14,825 nucleotides of DNA from Hyphomicrobiales bacterium (GCA_026987255.1 JALSNA010000158.1:1-14825), one strand, 5' to 3'. Positions 1-14,698 are shown, numbered from the stretch's first letter. Notes: a model not told the origin generated them from the letters alone. Translations and numbers: made by a program.

Positions 1-347
1 GCCGACAACTTGAGTTCCTGCAAAATGGCCGACAAGCGCGTACGCTCTACCAGTTCAATAAGCGATTGATTACCAGATTTTTCTGTCAAGGTCTTAAAAA
101 GCTGAGTCGCCATACTATCTGCAATAAACCGGCCTAGCATGTTTACATGGCCGGAATAGTCCAGAATATCTGCTACTGCAACTTTTTTCACGCCGCTCCT
201 GACAAGATCTTTAGAGAGATTAGCTGCCGCAGTTTGCAATTCCCCTTCAAAACTCTGCCCCACAGCTTGAGCATGTCCCAAAGACAGAATCAGCCATGCA
301 AGGCAGAAAAGAGATAAAAACCTCTGACAAAAGGCGTATTTTTTCAT
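1..347 (-). CDS. Secreted FlgO/CsgG-like protein, 3' end beyond window
   Basis: The 5' part of a gene that leaves the window at its left edge; 115 codons are visible. Residues 1-28 form a signal peptide: basic start MKK, a hydrophobic core FLSLFCLAWLILSL, and a probable cleavage after AQA, so the product is exported to the periplasm or outer membrane. Residues 53-115 match the general pattern of FlgO/CsgG/TolB-N type domains: a VKKVAVADI strand, a G-x-x-x-x-LGRFIAD helix at 66-77, then IELVERTRLSAILQELKLS. These families are usually outer-membrane-associated accessory proteins of surface structures or export; the exact role here is unknown. No lipobox cysteine is evident. ATG was chosen because it overlaps the upstream stop (ATGA), which implies translational coupling. 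Base composition is lower in GC than the rpo genes and uses TTA and CTA codons. The family call comes from reading the motif, not from a search. Confidence 0.75.
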   Translation of the reverse strand, partial: MKKYAFCQRFLSLFCLAWLILSLGHAQAVGQSFEGELQTAAANLSKDLVRSGVKKVAVADILDYSGHVNMLGRFIADSMATQLFKTLTEKSGNQSLIELVERTRLSAILQELKLS

Positions 348-1642
348 CGCACCAGCCGCTCCATGATTCGCTGCGCCATTTGCGCTGCAGCCTTGTCCAC
401 TGCCTGCTCTTCAGAAACCCCGAATCCGTTGCCCGTCAATTCTACCTTACTGTTTGCTTGTCGTGAAATCAACCTTCCGTCAAAAAAGATGGTACATGTC
501 CTTCCTCCTGCCAGCACAGCATTTGCCGTTTTGCATTTAGTCTCCAGCGTGCCGAGAAGCACCCTGTGGAGGACCTGAAACACGCCAGTTTCCATAGCTG
601 GCGCAAGATTACCATTCAGAACCTTTGCAAAATATCCTTTCTTAATGAAGGCCGATTTCCAAACATTCGATGTGACAGAACTCAAGACTGCCAGTGACGC
701 ACGCACCATTTTTGTAGCGAGAATGGTGGAGTGATCATTATCCTTACTTACAATGTGCACTCCACTATGCGGTTTTTTTGTGGGCGCAAGAACACTAATG
801 GCCAACAGTTCGCGCATCTTTGCAAGCCTGCTTTTTTTAGCTTTCAACTTTTCTTCGCGCTTTTTACGTTCCAGCTCAGCGGCTTTTTGCTCTGCCCGTC
901 GTTTTCTTTCTGCCTCAGCTTGGCGGGCTTTCTCAGCTTCCTGACGCTTTTTCAATGCCAGCCAATCTTGAAAGGCCCTAACTTCTTGCCTTGTCATAGG
1001 AGCCGCTCGAGTGCCCGTCACTGGGTCATGCACAGGGGCATTAAAAAGCGCATACTCACCACCTTTGCGATGAGTATACCAGACAATGGGATCGCCCGTT
1101 TGCACATCAAAGAATGATTTTGGGCTTTTCAATTCCTTTACCCCGCCATTATTCATAACATGCTTAATAATTCTCAAGTCTCTCAGAGCACCCCTTGTAA
1201 CAGGTAAGCACTTTTTTCCAGTTTTTTGATCTACTTCATATTCAGAAATATGTTTAATTCTATGAAAAATTATAGATTTTTTTGTTAATACATAACACTT
1301 TAAAGGATTTCCATTTCTATCAAACCAGAAAGCATCACTTCCAATCCATAGAATAATATAATAAATAACCAAGGACAAAACCAATAATGCCCTAGCTAAT
1401 ACTCTAATCTTATTATTAAATATATTAAATGACTGAACAAATAGCCACAATAAAGGCATCGTTACAGCCGCTAGTATTGCCTTTGTCAAATAAGGATTTA
1501 AGCCAAATACAATATCAATATCACCTATAAAACTATTAGCTATATTCTTTACTGACAATATATTTAATACTGTTAAAAGCGGATAAATTATAAGTATAAT
1601 TAATATTATTGCAAAGATATAAATGATAACTTTTCTTGCCAT
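344..1642 (-). CDS. Membrane-anchored coiled-coil protein with duplicated module
   Basis: 432 residues, not recognised as a named family. Three hydrophobic segments at about 5-29, 51-71 and 81-101 anchor it in the inner membrane. Two similar modules follow: F107-D108 with G111, P113, Y117 and later D138, T141-G142, P147-V-T-R150; and F178-D179 with G183, P185, Y189 and later D206, T209-G210, P215-M-T-R218. Residues about 218-275 are a Lys/Glu/Arg/Ala-rich coiled coil. The C-terminal part (about 290-432) ends with GNGFGVSEEQAVDKAAAQM, a G-x-G-x-S...A...A pattern like LPP20-type domains found with CsgG/FlgO-like proteins. It overlaps the FlgO/CsgG-like gene by four bases (ATGA), so the two probably work together in the envelope. 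The 5' third is very AT-rich while the 3' half is not. The ribosome site is weak (GGG 12 bases upstream of ATG). No function is claimed. Confidence 0.75.
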   Translation of the reverse strand: MARKVIIYIFAIILIILIIYPLLTVLNILSVKNIANSFIGDIDIVFGLNPYLTKAILAAVTMPLLWLFVQSFNIFNNKIRVLARALLVLSLVIYYIILWIGSDAFWFDRNGNPLKCYVLTKKSIIFHRIKHISEYEVDQKTGKKCLPVTRGALRDLRIIKHVMNNGGVKELKSPKSFFDVQTGDPIVWYTHRKGGEYALFNAPVHDPVTGTRAAPMTRQEVRAFQDWLALKKRQEAEKARQAEAERKRRAEQKAAELERKKREEKLKAKKSRLAKMRELLAISVLAPTKKPHSGVHIVSKDNDHSTILATKMVRASLAVLSSVTSNVWKSAFIKKGYFAKVLNGNLAPAMETGVFQVLHRVLLGTLETKCKTANAVLAGGRTCTIFFDGRLISRQANSKVELTGNGFGVSEEQAVDKAAAQMAQRIMERLVR

Positions 1643-1688
1643 TTTTTATATAATCCCTTTTGCACCTATTGAGAGCATAGTTTGCGAG

Positions 1689-1799
1689 TTATGACCCCCC
1701 CGCTTTGTTCCATTTATTCCAAATCCAAGCTGCAATCAGGCTGGCAGTAATGCTGATAGCCAATGCGATCAGCAGACGTTTAACTAGAAACCAAGTCAT
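1689..1799 (-). CDS. Small single-pass membrane protein (36 aa)
   Basis: A short ORF of ATG plus 35 codons and TAA. It starts MTWFLVKR, has one hydrophobic helix (about residues 9-27, LLIALAISITASLIAAW), then a polar basic end NKWNKAGGS. The positive residues at both ends leave its topology open. A possible weak Shine-Dalgarno (TGGAA) lies about nine bases upstream, and a good promoter-like site lies about 85 bases upstream, so it would be the first gene of the accessory operon, 46 bases ahead of the 432-residue membrane protein. A run of seven G residues (sense strand) encodes the Gly pair near the C terminus. Too short for homology judgement by eye; it could be a chance ORF, but its composition is that of a real membrane helix. 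Confidence 0.5.
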   Translation of the reverse strand: MTWFLVKRLLIALAISITASLIAAWIWNKWNKAGGS

Positions 1800-1882
1800 C
1801 TATCATATTCCAGCGGCTTCCAATTTTTCCTAAATCCCCATTCACTTGCTCTCTTTCGAAATCCATGAGCGGTGCTTGAGGG

Positions 1883-1911
1883 AAAATAACCGGTAGTTCC
1901 TCAGGTTTCAA
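1883..1911 (-). promoter_or_regulatory. Promoter-like site of the accessory operon
   Basis: On the minus strand TTGAAA (1906-1911) and TATTTT (1883-1888) are separated by exactly 17 bases, five of six and four of six matches to the sigma-70 consensus. It lies upstream of the 36-residue ORF and the 432-residue gene and is in the right orientation. The surrounding sequence, about 1800-1960, has no convincing gene. Confidence 0.5.
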
Positions 1912-2018
1912 CCGATTTGTCTGATTTGGCTATCTTGATACGGGTTTCTCCCTTTTGACCATCGCACAAGCCTCAGGTTGGTTCATGAAATGGATGGTGT
2001 TGTGCATGGGGGTCGGCG

Positions 2019-2113
2019 GTCATTATTCCTGCCGGGGCATCTGCCCGGGTTTGCACGCCTTCCTGCTCGGGCTGAAAGGCCGCATGGATGCCCGGGTCAA
2101 GCCCGGGCAAGAC
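2019..2113. repeat. Palindromic intergenic repeat of alphaproteobacterial type
   Basis: A GC-rich block between rpoC and the accessory operon. It begins GTCATTATTCCTGCCGG and ends with the perfect hairpin TGCCCGGG-TCAAG-CCCGGGCA (2089-2109) followed by AGAC. Read on the minus strand, the end half is the widespread alphaproteobacterial form TGCCCGGGCTTGACCCGGG followed by CATCCATG. Elements of this shape occur in many copies between genes in this class. The family identity is from recognition; copy number cannot be seen in one window. About 2114-2181 is GC-rich spacer with no gene or site I can support. Confidence 0.65.
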
Positions 2114-2181
2114 GGGCTGGACGGGGCGGACGGCTGGCCCGCGAGAGGGGGCAAACCCCTTCCGGCGTGGTGTGGGGATGG

Positions 2182-2210
2182 AAAAGGCCCGCCGGGGTGG
2201 CGGGCCTTTT
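2182..2210 (-). terminator. Rho-independent terminator after rpoC
   Basis: On the minus strand the stem GGCCCGCC / GGCGGGCC with loop ACCCC is flanked by AAAA and TTTT, giving twelve pairs and a U-tract. It starts six bases after the rpoC stop and closes the whole operon. The A/T flanks would also allow it to stop transcription arriving from the plus direction. Confidence 0.9.
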
Positions 2211-2216
2211 GTTGGG

Positions 2217-6506
<4,290 letters not shown>

Positions 6507-6570
6507 CTTGGATGTCTCCTCGCGGACATGAGCCTTGCCGGCCCATCTGAAAATCGTCTCTTGCGGGTGC

Positions 6571-6603
6571 GGCGGCCCCCTGCCCTGGTGGCAAGAGGCC
6601 GCC
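6571..6603 (-). promoter_or_regulatory. Intergenic hairpin between rpoB and rpoC
   Basis: A 14-pair stem with a five-base loop fills the gap: GGCGGCCTCTTGCC (minus strand) pairs with GGCAGGGGGCCGCC, with two G-U pairs. No U-tract follows (next bases GCACCCGC), so it does not look like a terminator. It may shield or mark the junction of the two messages for processing. Confidence 0.65.
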
Positions 6604-6617
6604 GGCACGGATATTCG

Positions 6618-10745
<4,128 letters not shown>

Positions 10746-10802
10746 TTCCTATCCCTGTATCAAAAAAGTTGACCAAACCACGGGGCCGCCAAAACGGCCA
10801 CA

Positions 10803-10855
10803 ACGGCTTGCCGCATGCCCCCTTTCCGGTGATGAGGGGAAATGCGGGAAGCCGT
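10803..10855 (-). promoter_or_regulatory. Long interrupted hairpin upstream of rpoB
   Basis: On the minus strand ACGGCTT pairs with AAGCCGT, CCGCAT with ATGCGG and CCCCT with AGGGG: 18 pairs broken only by a 1x1 and a 2x2 internal loop, with an 11-base terminal loop. Long, nearly continuous double-stranded RNA of this kind suits RNase III cleavage; the E. coli rplL-rpoB gap is known to contain an RNase III site and an attenuator. No U-tract follows directly. The cleavage role is inferred. Confidence 0.6.
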
Positions 10856-10888
10856 CCTTGTCTTTCACTCGTGCCCATGCGGCGCTCC

Positions 10889-10921
10889 GCCTGGCGCGCC
10901 CCGCATGAAGGCGCGCCAGGC
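10889..10921 (-). promoter_or_regulatory. Perfect 12-pair hairpin after rplL
   Basis: GCCTGGCGCGCC and GGCGCGCCAGGC form an unbroken 12-pair stem with a nine-base loop, 14 bases after the rplL stop. No U-tract follows on the minus strand (GGAGCGCCGC). It sits where E. coli has its partial attenuator between rplL and rpoB, which keeps L7/L12 synthesis above polymerase synthesis; here it may stabilise the 3' end of the ribosomal-protein message or slow polymerase. Confidence 0.65.
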
Positions 10922-10935
10922 AAAGGCCAAAAGCA

Positions 10936-11313
10936 CTACTTGAGCTCGACGGTGGCGCCGGCGTCCTCGAGCTTCTTCTTGATCTCCTCGGCCTCTTCCT
11001 TGGAGACGCCTTCCTTGACCGGCTTGCCGCCGGCCTCGACCAGCTCCTTGGCCTCTTTCAGGCCCAGGCCGGTGATGGCGCGCACCTCCTTGATGACGTT
11101 GATCTTCTTGTCGCCATAGGAGGCCAGGATGACGTCGAACTCGGTCTTTTCCTCGGCGGCCTCGCCACCACCGGCGCCACCGGCCACGGCGGCCACGGCC
11201 ACCGGAGCGGCGGCGGAGACGCCCCACTTGTCTTCCAGCATCTTGGACAGCTCGGCGGCCTCCAGGACGGTGAGGGAGGACAGCTCTTCTACAATCTTTT
11301 CCAGATCAGCCAT
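10936..11313 (-). CDS. rplL: 50S ribosomal protein L7/L12
   Basis: Stalk protein of the large subunit, 125 residues, normal length. Residues 1-30 ([30 protein letters not shown]) are the dimerisation domain that binds L10. An Ala/Gly-rich flexible hinge follows (about 34-52), then the globular C-terminal domain with [33 protein letters not shown] and the end VELK, which recruits translation factors. ATG has AAGGA nine bases upstream. It is 87 bases after rplJ, with a hairpin in the gap, and 190 bases ahead of rpoB. L12 is present in several copies per ribosome, so extra output relative to its neighbours is expected. Confidence 0.98.
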   Translation of the reverse strand: MADLEKIVEELSSLTVLEAAELSKMLEDKWGVSAAAPVAVAAVAGGAGGGEAAEEKTEFDVILASYGDKKINVIKEVRAITGLGLKEAKELVEAGGKPVKEGVSKEEAEEIKKKLEDAGATVELK

Positions 11314-11352
11314 TTTTCAGTTTCCTTGACTTTCGGTTTGAACCATTTGGCA

Positions 11353-11373
11353 GCTCCCGGAGGCTCCGGAAGC
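11353..11373 (-). promoter_or_regulatory. Hairpin between rplJ and rplL
   Basis: GCTTCCGGA pairs with TCCGGGAGC over nine positions (one G-U) with loop GCC. It lies 27 bases after the rplJ stop and 39 bases ahead of rplL. There is no U-tract. It could separate the decay of the two coding regions; function is inferred. Confidence 0.5.
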
Positions 11374-11400
11374 CGGTGTTGCGTTGTCTGCCTGATGGGC

Positions 11401-11919
11401 TCAGGCGGCCTGCTCCTTCTCGGCGCGGGCGTTGAGCACCCGGGCGATCTGTCCGCCGGGGGCCTGCAGGACGCTGGCGATCTTCTGCGCCGGGCTCTGG
11501 ATGAGACCGATGAGCTGGGCTCTCAGTTCATCCAGCGACGGCAGCTCGGCCAGGGCCTTGACGCCGTTTGCATCGAGAATGGACTCGTCCAGGGATCCGC
11601 CAACGATTTCGAGCTTGTCGTTCGTCTTGGCGAATTCGGCGACGATCTTGGGCGCAACCACCGGATCGGCGGAATACATCATGACCGTCGGGCCCTTGAA
11701 GCAATCTCCAAGAGCCTCCCTGGGCGTGCCTTGCAGAGCGAGCCTGGCAAGACGGTTCTTGGCCACCTTGACCTGCCCGCCCGCCTCTTTCATGCGGGTG
11801 CGCAGGCCGGTGATCTCGGCCACCGTCAGCCCGTGGTTGAGGGTGACGACAACTGAACTGGCGTCCGAGAACACCTCCTTCAGCATGGCCACCATTTCCT
11901 TTTTCTTGGCTCTATCCAC
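11401..11919 (-). CDS. rplJ: 50S ribosomal protein L10
   Basis: 172 residues; anchors the L7/L12 dimers to 23S rRNA and forms the base of the stalk. The start is GTG (VDRAKKKEMVAMLKEVF), chosen because AGGAGAG lies five bases upstream and the family begins here; the open frame upstream is leader sequence. Typical L10 features are the RNA-binding N-terminal region with SSVVVTLNHGLTVAEITGLR and KVAKNRLARLAL, and the C-terminal helix (PAQKIASVLQAPGGQIARVL onwards) that binds L12. A 395-base leader with several hairpins precedes it, which suits autogenous control by the L10-L12 complex. The next gene is rplL. Confidence 0.98.
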   Translation of the reverse strand: MDRAKKKEMVAMLKEVFSDASSVVVTLNHGLTVAEITGLRTRMKEAGGQVKVAKNRLARLALQGTPREALGDCFKGPTVMMYSADPVVAPKIVAEFAKTNDKLEIVGGSLDESILDANGVKALAELPSLDELRAQLIGLIQSPAQKIASVLQAPGGQIARVLNARAEKEQAA

Positions 11920-12314
11920 TTGCTCTCTCCTGTGTGACCGCGCCCCGCCTGAACGGGCCGCGATCCCGGTTGGACAAGCCGCATGCGCTGTTCGCGATCC
12001 CTTGCGCAAGCCCTTACCGGACAGGCGCAAAGGCATTCATGCGGCGCTCCTTGGCCTGTCCTCCCGCCCCGGCAAGCCGGAAAGCAGGATGTCGCTGGTT
12101 CAAACCGGTCATTCGCGCCAGGGGCGTAAATTCGCGGTTCGTCCCCATCTCATGCGGGCTCGCCCACCCAGGGCGTTTTGAGCGCTCGCGGGAGCGGATG
12201 CTCCTGTTTGCGCGCCTGCAATCTCGGACAGGTCTTGACGGGAACCCCGCCTGGGCGGACTTCCCGAAGGGCGTCACGGGTGGCCGGCGGCCTCCCATGG
12301 CGCCAAACTCACGC
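11920..12314 (-). promoter_or_regulatory. rplA-rplJ gap: rplJ leader, no gene
   Basis: 395 bases with no supported gene. The open frames through it have no ribosome site and read as shadows. Besides the L10-leader core near 12191-12266 it holds a hairpin at 12020-12060 (GACAGGC with GCCTGTC, plus an inner AAGG/CCTT) and the palindrome CTTGCGCAAG at 12001-12010. I could not find a convincing promoter, so rplJL-rpoBC probably depend at least partly on transcription from upstream. Confidence 0.6.
12191..12266 (-). promoter_or_regulatory. Likely L10-L12 binding leader
   Basis: Read on the minus strand: a stem CGGGAA / TTCCCG enclosing CCGCC / GGCGG (12239-12266), then TCAAGA, then CCTGT with GCAGG closing a loop that contains CCGAGATT (12215-12232), then GGAGC / GCTCC (12191-12204). 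The arrangement of a long arm, a purine-rich AGA/GAGATT segment and a second arm resembles L10 leader RNAs, which L10-L12 binds to repress translation. The match is by shape and position, not by a covariance search. Confidence 0.55.
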
Positions 12315-13013
<699 letters not shown>

Positions 13014-13018
13014 GATGC

Positions 13019-13447
13019 CTACTCCACCACCTCAAGGCCCATGGAGCGGGCCGATCCCTCGATGATCTTCATGGCGGCGTCCATGTCGCTCGCGTTCAGA
13101 TCCTTCATTTTCGCCTCGGCGATCTCGCGCACCTGGGCCCTGGTCACCTTGCCCACGAAATCACGGCCGGGCTCCTGGGAGCCCTTGTTCACACCGGCCG
13201 CCTTCTTGAGGAAATAGGACGCCGGGGGCGTCTTCATCTCGAAGGTGAAGGACTTGTCCTGATAGATGGTGATGACGGTGGGCACCGGCGCGCCGGGCTC
13301 CATGCCCTGGGTGGCGGCATTGAAGGCCTTGCAGAACTCCATGATGTTCAGGCCGCGCTGACCAAGGGCCGGGCCGATGGGCGGCGACGGATTGGCCTGT
13401 CCGGCGGGCACTTGCAGCTTGAGGTACCCTTCTATTTTCTTTGCCAT
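13019..13447 (-). CDS. rplK: 50S ribosomal protein L11
   Basis: 142 residues, normal length. L11 binds the GTPase-associated centre of 23S rRNA next to the L10-L12 stalk and is needed for RelA-type sensing. The N-terminal domain shows [26 protein letters not shown], the proline-rich region that binds thiopeptides, and the C-terminal RNA-binding domain follows from about residue 75 ([19 protein letters not shown]). An AGAGG sequence lies ten bases ahead of ATG. First gene of the ribosomal-protein set, 142 bases after nusG, with a structured leader, and five bases ahead of rplA. Confidence 0.98.
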   Translation of the reverse strand: MAKKIEGYLKLQVPAGQANPSPPIGPALGQRGLNIMEFCKAFNAATQGMEPGAPVPTVITIYQDKSFTFEMKTPPASYFLKKAAGVNKGSQEPGRDFVGKVTRAQVREIAEAKMKDLNASDMDAAMKIIEGSARSMGLEVVE

Positions 13448-13473
13448 TTTCTTTCAGCCTCTTTGCATTTCAC

Positions 13474-13495
13474 AAGGCCCGCGCAGGCGGGCCCT
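13474..13495 (-). promoter_or_regulatory. Hairpin just upstream of rplK
   Basis: AGGGCCCGC pairs with GCGGGCCTT (nine pairs, one G-U) around a CTGC loop, 26 bases ahead of the rplK start. There is no U-tract (TGTGAAATGC follows). It is separate from the branched element at 13505-13559 and may be part of the same leader. Confidence 0.55.
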
Positions 13496-13504
13496 CTTGA
13501 GGTT

Positions 13505-13559
13505 CGTGGTGCGGCCGGACAAGATCAGTCATGGCGGACTGGCATTGCGGCCTCCCACG
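13505..13559 (-). promoter_or_regulatory. Branched rplK leader, possible L1 site
   Basis: On the minus strand CGTGG (13555-13559) pairs with CCACG (13505-13509); inside this is a GGCC/GGCC possibility and a hairpin CAGTC-CGCCAT-GACTG (13526-13541). The GTGGGAGG start and closing CCAC are of the kind seen in L11-operon leaders where L1 binds a mimic of its rRNA site. Position in the nusG-rplK gap supports this; the L1 interaction is inferred. Confidence 0.45.
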
Positions 13560-13589
13560 GGGCACGGGCGGATGAACCATCCGGATCGC

Positions 13590-14129
13590 TCAGGACTTGC
13601 GCTCCACCTGCCCGTATTCCAGCTCGACCGGGGTTTCCCGGCCGAAAATCGACACCGCCACCTTCAGGCGGCCGCGTTCGTCATCGGCTTCCTCGACGAT
13701 GCCCTCGAAGGAGGCGAAGGGCCCATCGATGACCTTGACGGCCTCGCCAACCTCGTAGCTGACCGTGGTGCGCGGCTTCTCCACGCCCTCCTTGACCAGC
13801 CCGAGGATGCGGTTGGCCTCCTCCTCGGAGATGGGCAGCGGCTTGTTGCCATGATCGGCGCCAAGGAAGCCGGTCACCTTGGGCGTGTTCTTGATGAGAT
13901 GGAAGGCCTGGTCGGTAAGCTCCATTTTCACCAGGACATAGCCGGGGAAAAAGCGGCGCTTGCTCGTCACCTTGCGGCCACGGCGCACCTCGACCACCTC
14001 CTCGGTGGGCACCAGCACCTCCTCGAAGAGATCCTCGAGCCCCTGGGCCTCGGCCTGATGCCTGATCTCCTCGGCCACCTTGCCCTCGAAATTCGAGTAG
14101 GCGTGCACAATATACCAGCGCTTTGTCAT
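13590..14129 (-). CDS. nusG: Transcription termination/antitermination factor NusG
   Basis: 179 residues. NusG binds the polymerase clamp, suppresses pausing, and links polymerase to Rho or the ribosome. The NGN domain begins [22 protein letters not shown] and includes the [33 protein letters not shown] core; the KOW domain at about 125-175 has [21 protein letters not shown] and [19 protein letters not shown]. It starts 31 bases after secE with a weak GAAAGAG ribosome site. Together with secE it forms the usual secE-nusG pair. Confidence 0.98.
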   Translation of the reverse strand: MTKRWYIVHAYSNFEGKVAEEIRHQAEAQGLEDLFEEVLVPTEEVVEVRRGRKVTSKRRFFPGYVLVKMELTDQAFHLIKNTPKVTGFLGADHGNKPLPISEEEANRILGLVKEGVEKPRTTVSYEVGEAVKVIDGPFASFEGIVEEADDERGRLKVAVSIFGRETPVELEYGQVERKS

Positions 14130-14160
14130 GTATGAACTCTTTCAAGCCTCGGACGGCGGC

Positions 14161-14361
14161 CTACTTGCCATAGATCAGCAAATTGACGCCCCAGTGCAAG
14201 ATGGCGTCAACAAAGAAGAAATAGATGGCCGTCAGGGCCACCATGATCATGACCATGACCGTGGTGATAATGGTCTCGTTGCGGCTTGGCCAGCTCACCT
14301 TGGCGGTCTCCTGACGCACCTCGCGGATGAACTGGAACGGATTGAAGGATTTTGCTGCCAC
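14161..14361 (-). CDS. secE: Preprotein translocase subunit SecE
   Basis: Essential clamp subunit of the SecYEG channel in the inner membrane. The start is taken at GTG (VAAKSFNPFQFIREVRQETA), 66 residues, because AGGAGA lies six bases upstream; an earlier in-frame GTG at 14448 lies inside the terminator-like hairpin and gives residues unlike SecE. The conserved amphipathic segment EVRQETAKVSWPSRNE (14-29) is followed by a single transmembrane helix (about 34-54). The single-helix short form is typical outside enteric bacteria. It lies 31 bases ahead of nusG. Confidence 0.95.
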   Translation of the reverse strand: MAAKSFNPFQFIREVRQETAKVSWPSRNETIITTVMVMIMVALTAIYFFFVDAILHWGVNLLIYGK

Positions 14362-14420
14362 GTCACTTCTCCTGCCGCCGCCAAGCTCCGCGCGGCGATG
14401 AATTTCCAGGCTGCACAGGC

Positions 14421-14450
14421 AAAAACGGGCATGTCCGAATCCGGACACGC
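14421..14450 (-). terminator. Terminator-like hairpin / attenuator before secE
   Basis: On the minus strand GGCGTGTCCG-GATT-CGGACATGCC forms a ten-pair stem (one G-U) followed by CG and TTTTT. It ends about 60 bases ahead of the secE GTG and lies downstream of both tRNA-Trp and the promoter-like site. It could end most tuf-trpT transcripts or act as an attenuator for secE-nusG and the genes beyond. Confidence 0.65.
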
Positions 14451-14477
14451 CAGCCTGAACTCACCAGCCAGCGGCGC

Positions 14478-14522
14478 AACCTAGCCGAAACACCATCTGA
14501 AAGGCAAGAGCCAAATTGTCAA
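14478..14522 (-). promoter_or_regulatory. Promoter-like sequence upstream of secE
   Basis: Between tRNA-Trp and the hairpin the minus strand has a perfect -35 hexamer TTGACA (14517-14522) but a poor -10 at the correct distance (CAGATG). A second reading is TTGCCT (14502-14507) with TAGGTT (14478-14483) at 18 bases. Either would allow the secE operon to be transcribed independently of tuf. The choice cannot be settled by eye. Confidence 0.4.
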
Positions 14523-14559
14523 TACCTGCCCCGTCCTTTTTTGCCGCATCGGGAAGGAA

Positions 14560-14635
<76 letters not shown>

Positions 14636-14646
14636 AGCCTTCCCTG

Positions 14647-14685
14647 TTCCCGCCCCCATGGCGCCAAGGCCAACGCGGGCGGGAA
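14647..14685 (-). other. Hairpin between tuf and tRNA-Trp
   Basis: TTCCCGCCC and GGGCGGGAA form a nine-pair stem around a 21-base loop in the 63-base gap after tuf. No U-tract follows (CAGGGAAGGC leads into the tRNA), so it is not a normal intrinsic terminator; it may protect the tuf 3' end after tRNA processing. Confidence 0.5.
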
Positions 14686-14698
14686 ATTCCTTTCTCCC

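Noticed and set aside
363..1117. Plus-strand frames opposite the 432-aa gene
   Set aside because: They are Cys/Phe/Ser-rich complements of the coiled-coil coding region with no ribosome sites or recognisable domains.
1695..1701. C7 tract as a phase-variation switch
   Set aside because: It lies at the very end of the 36-residue ORF, so slippage would alter only the last few residues; no longer product would be switched on.
6507..6608. A longer RpoC starting upstream of MNQEV
   Set aside because: The added residues come from the hairpin-containing gap and do not resemble RpoC; AGGAGAC precedes the internal ATG.
10767..10796. Intrinsic terminator just before rpoB (GGCCG/CGGCC hairpin and a T6 run)
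   Set aside because: The T-run lies about 16 bases beyond the small five-pair stem, too far for a Rho-independent terminator.
11920..12036. A longer L10 with 39 extra N-terminal residues
   Set aside because: The family starts at the internal GTG, which has a strong AGGAGAG site; the extension is leader sequence.
12014..12298. A 94-codon minus-strand frame in the rplJ leader, as a possible leader peptide
   Set aside because: No ribosome site, Arg/Pro/Gly-rich composition typical of GC-rich noncoding DNA, and it runs through the hairpins of the leader.
14362..14448. A longer SecE starting at the upstream GTG
   Set aside because: The extra 29 residues are unlike SecE, the codon lies inside the terminator-like hairpin and it has no Shine-Dalgarno, while the chosen GTG has AGGAGA six bases upstream.
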